A DNA stretch of 64,000 nt from Carettochelys insculpta. Its lineage: Eukaryota > Chordata > Testudines > Carettochelyidae. The stretch is taken from contig NC_134137.1 in NCBI RefSeq assembly GCF_033958435.1, positions 109,998,501 to 110,062,500 of the forward strand. The letters are read 5' to 3'. Positions 57,290 through 64,000 of this stretch are shown here, in pieces. The translations under genes and the position numbers were made by a program. Below the pieces are notes generated by a model, which searched no databases, had not been told where the DNA came from, and worked only from the letters and a program-made list of their open reading frames with translations. Within the stretch, counting starts at the first letter, position 1. Each line of letters opens with the position of its first letter.

Positions 57290-57756
57290 TGGAACATAAG
57301 TCATCTACAAGTCTCATCCACTTCATTCTGTCTTGAGACAAAACTTCTAACTGACTCCAGGAGTACCCCAGTTGTTGTCCTTCAATGTTAGTAGGTCTTC
57401 TCTACGTTGTCCAAGTTTTTCCTGTTTTGCATTTTCCTTGCAGGTTGCATGTGAGAGTTTGCCGGACTATGCTGGGTGATGGTCTTCTGAGAATGTGTTT
57501 AGCCATCCCTATTTCCTTCTCTTAATTTAAACGTCAAGTGGTTCTTGTGCTGATCTGTTCCAGAGCTCCTCATTTGTGACAGAGTCCTGCCATTTGCTGT
57601 GAAGGATGTACCCCAGGCACCTCTTTATGAAAGTCTGTCGCTTGTGATTTGAAGACTTTTTAGTACAGTAGGTCTCACACACATACAAGAGCACACTCAA
57701 CATTTGCGTTGAAGATCTGTATTTTTGTTTTCACAGATATTACTTGTGAACTCTAT

Positions 57757-58189
57757 GACTGTGGCCATACTTGGCCAAAACTTCAAAATGGCCATGCAAA
57801 TGGCCATTTTGAAGGTTACTAATGAGGTGCTGAATTGAATATTCAGCGCCTCCATAAGCATTAGGATGCTTCTGGCTGCAACGCTTCGAAACTGCTGCTT
57901 TTGAGCACTCATGACTCGGCATGGCTACATGGGGTCCTTTTTGAAAGGACCCCTCATCTTTCAAAATCCCCTTATTCCTCTCAGCGGAGCGGAATAAGGG
58001 GATTTCGAAAGGTGTGTTGTTCTTTCAAAAAGGACCCCCGTGTAGCTGCACCGAGCCGCGAGCGTTTGAAAGCAACGCTTTCGAAACGCCGCAGCTGGAA
58101 GCGTCCTAATGCTAATGAGATGCTGAATATTCAATTCAGCACCTCATTAGTAATCTTCGAAATGGCCATTTGCAAGTGTGGCCACAGCC
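57757..58189. mobile_element. Palindromic MITE, family 1, inserted in LINE family B
   Basis: The ends GACTGTGGCCATACTTGG and the complement of GCAAGTGTGGCCACAGCC bound a 433-bp palindrome centred near 57985 (CTCTCAGCGGAGCGG). The flanking triplets TAT and TAC differ at one base. The LINE reading resumes across it. Confidence 0.88.
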
Positions 58190-60396
58190 TACATGGGATG
58201 AAGAGTCTTGAATTCAGATGTTGCTTTTCCTATCCTGGGATTGATACCCTTGTCTGTTCCTCCGTCTCTGCCCATAGTATTCCCCAAGGAGGTGAACTGC
58301 TCCAGTTCTTCCAGGTCATCTGCTCTCAGTATGATGCTGGTATTGTTGGACTGGTTGATCCTCATCATCTTGGTCTTTCCCTCGTTAATGCTCAGTCCAG
58401 TCATTGTGGCACTTTTGTCTAGTGTTGTGACTTTTTCTTCCATGTTTTCATCTCCGTGTGAAAAGAGGGTGACAGCATCAGCAAAATCAACGTCCTCTAG
58501 CTGTTGGAGAAGTGTCTACTGAATGCCCCGTTGATGAGCACAATGGACTGCATTATGAGCAGAACAACAGATGGCCAAGAACAGGAAAGGTGACAACAGG
58601 CACCCTTAATGCACTCCTGACAGTATCCTGAGGTCTTCTGTGAAGACACCACTGTGAACATCGTGGCATGTTGAGGGTTCGTAAGTTGAGTGGATCAGGT
58701 TAATGATTTTGGATATTGCAGCAGTTTCCACAAAGTGTCTCTACCAATGTTGTCAAAGGCTTTTTCAAAATCTGTGAAAGTTATATGCGGGGGATAGTTC
58801 CACTCAAGCGACTGTTCTATGATCACTCTAAGAGTTGCTGTTTGGTCAGTATAAGGTCACTCACTGTGGAAGCCAACCTATTCTTCCCTGAGCTGTCTAT
58901 CCATTTCTGTCTTCATTCTCTCCAAGCGAATCCTATTGAACACTTTTTCTGGAATAGACAGTAATGTGATGCCCCTCCAGTTCTTGCATTGCTTCAGGTT
59001 GTCTGTCTTTGGAAGCTTGATAAGGTAGCCATGTTTCCAGTCTTGTGGGATCTCCTCAGTGTCCCAGATTTTCCCAAATAGATTACACATCATGGTGACT
59101 GATACCTCACTACCTGCCTGGACTGCTTACGTGGGGATGTTGTCTGAGCCAGGTGCTTTTCTACTTTTTCAGATGAGCAATGGCTTTCCTGATTTCTTCT
59201 TTTGTAGGTCTGCTGCTGTTAATTTGCAGAAGTAACTCCAGAGGTTCCATGTGGGCAGGGCAGTTCAATAGCTCTTCAGAGTGTTCCTTCCATCTACTGA
59301 GCTGCACACTTGGCTTTGTTAGCACATGCCTCTCCTTATTCTGTACTGGCTGATCCACTGTACGCCAAGACCCAGCTAGCCTCCGTGTGATGTCGTACAG
59401 CATTTTCAAGTTTCTCCATCCTGCAGCTTATTCCACTTGTTGTGCAAGGTTTTCCGCAAAGCTTTTCTTGTCCCATTTTATAGCTCTTTAACCTCTCTGA
59501 CTTTTGAATACAGACTCTGAGTTTCCACCATGGCTGCTCTTGTTTTGCTGTTGTTGATGGCTTCTTTTCTGTTCTTTCATTCCTTCGCTTTTCTCAGAGT
59601 TTCTGCTGTGATCCATTCTTTGTGACGCATTGTCATCTTTCCCAATGTTTTACCACAGGTCTCTTTCCTGACTGTTTTGGTGTCTTTCCGAGTTTGTTCT
59701 ATGGTAGCATCTTTCGGGTTTGTCAGAAGTGCATATCTATTAGACAGCTCTCCTTGGGAATCGGCTCTTGTCTCTAAATCATTTAGATGCTCCGTATTGA
59801 ATCTCAATCCCAGCTTGATCACTACTGTGGTACCTCTTGAGCTTGAACTTGAGTTTTATTGTGATCAGATGGTGGTCTAAACCTACATCTGCTTCTCTTC
59901 TTGCACGGACATCTGCATTGATCTTCAGAAAAAACTGATTACACAGATGTGATCCATTCCATCTGGTTTTCTAACTGATGATCCTCTGAAACCCACGTGA
60001 CCTTATGGATCCTTTTGTATGGAAAAACACTACCACCTATCACCTGAACATTGAAGGAACAAAAGTCACTGAAGTTGTCTTCGTTTTCATTCATGTTACC
60101 GGGCCTTCTTTTCCCATTCTGTTCTCTGCCTGTGTTTTATGCTTCCAATTTTCACACTGCAGTCGCTCATCAAAATCAAGGTACCCTTCTTTGCTTTCTG
60201 GTTCACAACACTTTGTATTTTTCATAGAAGTCTGTTTTACATCCCTTAGCTGCTTTATTGGTTGGTGTGTAACATTGCACAATCAGTACATTCTGCACTT
60301 TGGTGTGGAATCTGGCTGTGATGATGTGTGATAATACTGCTGTCTACTCCATTAAAGCACCAGATGCGTCTCCTGATAACATCAAGCACACACTTT

Positions 60397-60716
60397 GGCT
60401 GTGTCTACACTAGCCCCAAACTTCAAAATAGCCATGTAAATGGCCATTTCGAAGTTTACTAATGAAGGGCTGAAATACATATTCAGCACCTCATTAGCAT
60501 GCGGGCAGCTGCGGCACTTCGAAGTAGGCGGGGTCCTTTGGAAAAGGAGCTCCGTCGGGACGAGCCACACGGCGGTGAGCCGCGTCAATTTCAAAGTGCC
60601 GTGGCCACCCGCATGCTAATGAGGCGCTGAATATGTATTTCAGCCCTTCATTAGTAAACTTCGAAATGGCCATTTACATGTCCATTTCGAAGTTTGGGGC
60701 TAGTGTAGACATGGCC
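60397..60716. mobile_element. Palindromic MITE, family 1, internally deleted, inserted in LINE family B
   Basis: The ends GGCTGTGTCTACACTAGCCC and the complement of GGGGCTAGTGTAGACATGGCC are well kept. The left arm lacks about 100 bp compared with other copies, for a total of 320 bp. A short TG repeat follows at 60717-60735. No clear target duplication was found. Confidence 0.85.
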
Positions 60717-61255
60717 CGTGTGTGTGTGTGTGTGATGCATTCCTGTCATGTCTTGAGTAGATGAGAGTTTCACTTGTTACCAGGTGTAGGTGCCCAGATT
60801 GTGTCCATCTTGTCTCACACAAGCCCAAAACTGCAGGATTGTACTGTTTCATCTCTGCTGCAGTCTGTGCTGTCTTCCCCTTTTGATACATGGTCTGAAC
60901 ATTCCATGTACCAAACTGGGTGGTTGTCATGGATGAGAGAGGGGTCATCTGTGGGGTAGCTTCCTTTTGGCTTTCCCTACCACACTTCTTACTCAATCCA
61001 TGCAGATTTTTAACTCCTCTCAAGACTAGTGCAGTTGTAGGTGTTTTTGTAGATGTTTCTGTAACTTTTTTTTCCTGGATGAGGTTCTTAACCCTAAGCC
61101 AAACCCTTTTACCTTGGGAAGAAATGGTCCAAATTTGTCTCGTCTCTATCCTTTGACCTGTCCGGTTTGCTGACCATTCCAGGATCTGTAGCTCCAACTG
61201 GCATAGCTCTCTGAGTCCTTGAGACACACAAACCACCTCACCACAACAAGTAATA

Positions 61256-62999
61256 GACCATAGGCTTAAAATGGGAATATTTATTTCACAGAAATTAAAC
61301 CAAAGAATGTATGTTGAAATGTTTTGACATCTTTGAATGAAAGGCAAATTCAAAGTATTTTACTTTATTTCTTACAGTGTATTGTGATATGAATATGCCT
61401 ATTACAGCATGCTTTGGACCAGACAGGTAACCATGCGGTGATGATCTGGGCTGGCACGTAGCAGAGCTGAATGTGATTTCTGTTGTTTGTCAACTAAGTG
61501 CAAAGGCACATTGACTGGCTTCTCAGCTGGAGAAGGTTTGTCCTGGGAACAGCCCACATAGCAACCCTTCTGGTGATTTTATTGATTTCAGGGGGATTTT
61601 TTTCCTGGAGTGTGATACTTTGGAATCTTGTGTGGTGATCTTGGGCTCATGTGGATTTATTTGTAATCAGTTAAACATGGACTATAAAACTCATCCAAAT
61701 TTACTTTTATAACTAACTGATAGTTGGATGATTCCATGGGTCTGTATATTTAGTATGTATATAAATGAATGTGTTTACATGTAATAGGAGTGGTCAAACT
61801 GTGGCTTGTGAGACATCTCAGCTCTTTTACTGTTAAAGTTTAGCTTGTGGATCTCCCCATGCTGTGTCCCCTCCCCCTCCTCCCAAAATGGGAGAGGGGC
61901 AGAATTCAGGACCTCTGCCCTGAAGCAAGGTGATTGAATAGGAGCTTCTGAACAGCAGGGATGAGCAGCTTGGGGCTTCAATATTCAGGGCATACACTCT
62001 AGGGCTCAGAGCTCCACCATAGGCAGGGCTGAAGCCCCAGCCAGTGCTACACAGCTCTCAAAAGTCTCAGGATTGTCAGATGTGTCTCAGGGGGTCAGTA
62101 AGTTTGGCCACCCCTCACGTAGAATGTAGGCTATCAGATGAGCTTTGATTTTTTTTTTTAATTTCCAAAAGGTCTGAGTTTTGGGCTAAATATGTGTGTG
62201 CACATACAGTAATAGAAAGGGCAACAGCTGTTCAAGACAAGAGAATTCAGCTGAGGCATGTCATATGGACAACACATTCAGAATTCGCAGAATCTAATTT
62301 TTTGATTATGGGGATTCCTATCATGGCAAAAAAACGTATGAAAGAAAGAGAAAAAGGAGCACAATGGAACTAAAACTTGTAAGTGTGTGGAGTAAATAAA
62401 TTAGGATCTCTCTATATCTTCCTAAAGACACCGAGGAATGAAAAAGGAGTTAAGAAGAAAAATTAATAAACTCTAGTTTGATTAGTGTTGCAGATTCTAT
62501 TAATGTAAGGGTAGATTGAAAAGTTACAAAATGCCCTGCTCTGTCCCAGTAGCAGAGCAGTGGAAAGAACTGTAACTCTTGAGTCACAGCTCCCTGCCTA
62601 GCTTCCCTCTCACTCTAGGGGGAAGCAAACTGCCACCAGAAACCCAGCTAGCACTTTGGAAGAGCAGACCAAAGACCACAACCATTCCTGGTCGGTGTCA
62701 CTTCTTCCTTGCTTGCTTATGTATATGTGGGAGAGCAGCAACCCCATGGAGGATTTTCTCTCATGGGTGCTCCAACTGTGATGGAGAAAACCTGTGATGA
62801 GAAATAAAGGAATATTTCATACCCTCTATATCCTTGAACGCTATTGTAAGGACAGATCAAATTTTTGCCCTGGTAATTAGGTGTCCTCTCAGTTACATCA
62901 ATTTGATAGTTTTTGATTTCCCATATATAAAAAAAGGAAGAAAGCACATGATAATAGTGTGAATTTAAACTTACTAAGTGTAACTTCTAAAACTCAGTG
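61256..62999. other. ITGBL1 intron, nothing firmly recognised
   Basis: A splice-like pair near 61377 and 61427 was considered and rejected as an ITGBL1 exon. No other signature was found. Confidence 0.4.
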
Positions 63000-63620
63000 T
63001 CTCAGGTATGCCCGTCTGTTGTTAAACACGTACGTTATTTACGAGTACTCGCTTAAATGAGGGCCACATATAATTACCTTTGTTCACTAGATGAGTGAAG
63101 TCCCACCCACTAATACGAGCCTTACCCCCCCCACGGCCCCAAACCACCATAGCCTGACCCTCTGCTGGCCCCACAGTCCCAGCCCGCCTCAGCCTGACTC
63201 CCCCCACCAGCCCCATGGCCCTAAGCCGACGTAGCTTGATGCCCCTGCCAGCTCACATACTTAACTTGCAGCAGCCTGAACCCCCCCACCCCCACCCCAC
63301 AGACCCCCCACCACAGCCTGAATGCCCCGTCCATCTGCCCCACAGACCCAACTCACCATCAGATTTTAATGCCCCCTCCTGCTCATGGCCCCAAACTGTC
63401 CCCAGCCTTTAACCACCACCCCCAACCCCAAGGTTCACTTGCCTTTCAAAAGCAGCACCACCTGCTGCCACTCCGTCTTTGAATTAGGAGCACTAGGAAC
63501 CAATCAAATACTTTTGCATCTATTTTAATGGGAATTTAGTGTCCCTCTTATGAGTTTTCACCTATGAGCAGAAAGTTGGGAACCAATTATGCTCATATAG
63601 TGAGGGATGAGTGTACCTGC
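63000..63620. repeat. C-rich segment inside a possible worn dispersed repeat
   Basis: The flanks TTATTTACGAGTACTCGC and TTATGAGTTTTCACCTATGA, TGCTCATATAGTGAGGGA suggest a dispersed element around a C-rich interior (63120-63440). The ends were not resolved. Confidence 0.35.
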
Positions 63621-63682
63621 TTTGCAGAGTCATGTCACAGCCTCTAACTGGCCCTATTCGCAAAGACTCAGTAACACCTCTA

Positions 63683-64000
63683 GGCTACGTCTACACTAGC
63701 ACACTACGTCAAAGTAGCCTATTTCGACATAAGAACATCGAAATAGGCTACTTCAACGTGTATCGTCTATACGTCCTCCAGGCCTGGTGCCATCGACGTT
63801 CAATGTCGACGTAGTGATGGAGAACATCAAAAGGAGCCACCCCAGAAGGAAATGTGGAGCATCCACACACACACAAGCGCTCCCCGTCAAAATAAGGGGC
63901 CAGCAAAACCCCAAGCCGCTCTCTTAAAGGGCCCCTCCCAGATACACTCAGCCTGCACAGCATGAGATCCACAGAGCCAACAACCAGTTGCAGACCGTGT
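63683..64000. mobile_element. Palindrome-ended DNA element, family 2, cut by the window end
   Basis: It starts GGCTACGTCTACACTAGC, then a fold-back TAGCCTATTTCGACAT / ATCGAAATAGGCTA, then GTCCTCCAGGCCTGGTGCCA. This is the reverse complement of the right half of the 32.0-kb copy. The other end lies past 64000. Confidence 0.85.

Larger units (their letters stand above)
57290..61200 (-). pseudogene. LINE family B endonuclease/reverse transcriptase ORF, broken
   Basis: The endonuclease start is at 60950-60740. The linker is at 59822-59577 (HKEWITAETLRKAKE at its end). KMLYDITRRLAGSWRTVDQP and WKEHSEELLNCPAHMEPLE are at 59409-59240. RT blocks follow: RPTKEEIRKAIAHLKK, then IPQDWKHGYLIKLPKTDNLK and NWRGITLLSIPEKVFNRI. 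A catalytic box at 58474-58485 reads F-A-D-A and not FADD. It continues with GLSINEGKTKMMRINQSNN and LEQFTSLGNTMGRDGGTDKG. The C-terminal part below 57757 is highly decayed (AKHILRRPSPSIVRQTL). Numerous stops and shifts are present. Confidence 0.82.
57290..61255 (-). mobile_element. APE-type LINE, family B, split by two MITEs
   Basis: The - strand carries, from 61255 downward, an endonuclease start (FGTWNVQTMYQKGKTAQTAA; LGLCETRWTQSGHL), a MITE, then endonuclease remnants, RT (59400-58200), another MITE, and the C-terminal RT region down to about 57290. The protein type differs from family A and resembles the RTE-like group with a long linker before the RT. The exact clade is uncertain. Confidence 0.85.

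Noticed and set aside
61378..61426. Possible extra exon: TTTCTTACAG acceptor and CAG|GTAACC donor around 49 bp, open in phase 1.
   Set aside because: Its 49-bp length would change the phase, it lacks the CxCxxCxC pattern of ITGBL1 and it does not match the expected next repeat. Transcript data would be needed to revive it.

Overview
The window reads as intronic vertebrate DNA, most likely from a turtle or a close sauropsid relative. The evidence is one vertebrate gene in small, widely spaced exons, plus a repeat mix of Penelope-like elements (PLEs), APE-type LINEs, an L1/Tx1-type LINE and several palindromic DNA-transposon families. The species call is inference from repeat style, not from a search.

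The only host gene I can support is ITGBL1 (integrin beta-like 1) on the + strand. Five consecutive internal exons are present at 7738-7884, 21019-21141, 37345-37485, 40818-40958 and 49150-49296. By recalled human numbering they are about exons 3-7. All five are symmetric phase 1-1, each encodes eight cysteines, and together they make cysteine-rich integrin-type EGF repeats. The start and end of the gene lie outside the window.

The introns are filled by old and nested mobile elements. There is a LINE at 2.1-5.7 kb (+), with relatives at 13.9-14.9 kb (-), 18.3-19.4 kb (5'-inverted) and 41.9-44.5 kb (+). A second LINE family is at 57.3-61.3 kb (-). A long GC-rich L1/Tx1-type LINE is at 22.4-29.4 kb (-) and has an ORF1/ORF2 pair. 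A nearly complete but dead PLE is at 52.0-55.5 kb, preceded by a direct copy of its own 3' tail. A palindromic DNA element of about 430 bp recurs at 6.2, 43.5, 51.7, 54.5, 57.8 and 60.4 kb. A second family occurs at 32.0 and 63.7 kb, and a third, larger pair at 9.2 and 33.4 kb. Where an insertion interrupts a readable host element, the duplicated target is 3 bp.

The most unusual pattern is that PLE 3' ends repeatedly occur as inverted pairs with both 3' ends facing outward. In three cases one target-site duplication surrounds the whole pair (13.0, 20.7 and 38.8-40.4 kb), which suggests that a single integration event made both arms. No cellular operon, CRISPR array, rRNA or convincing tRNA was seen, and every element ORF examined is broken.
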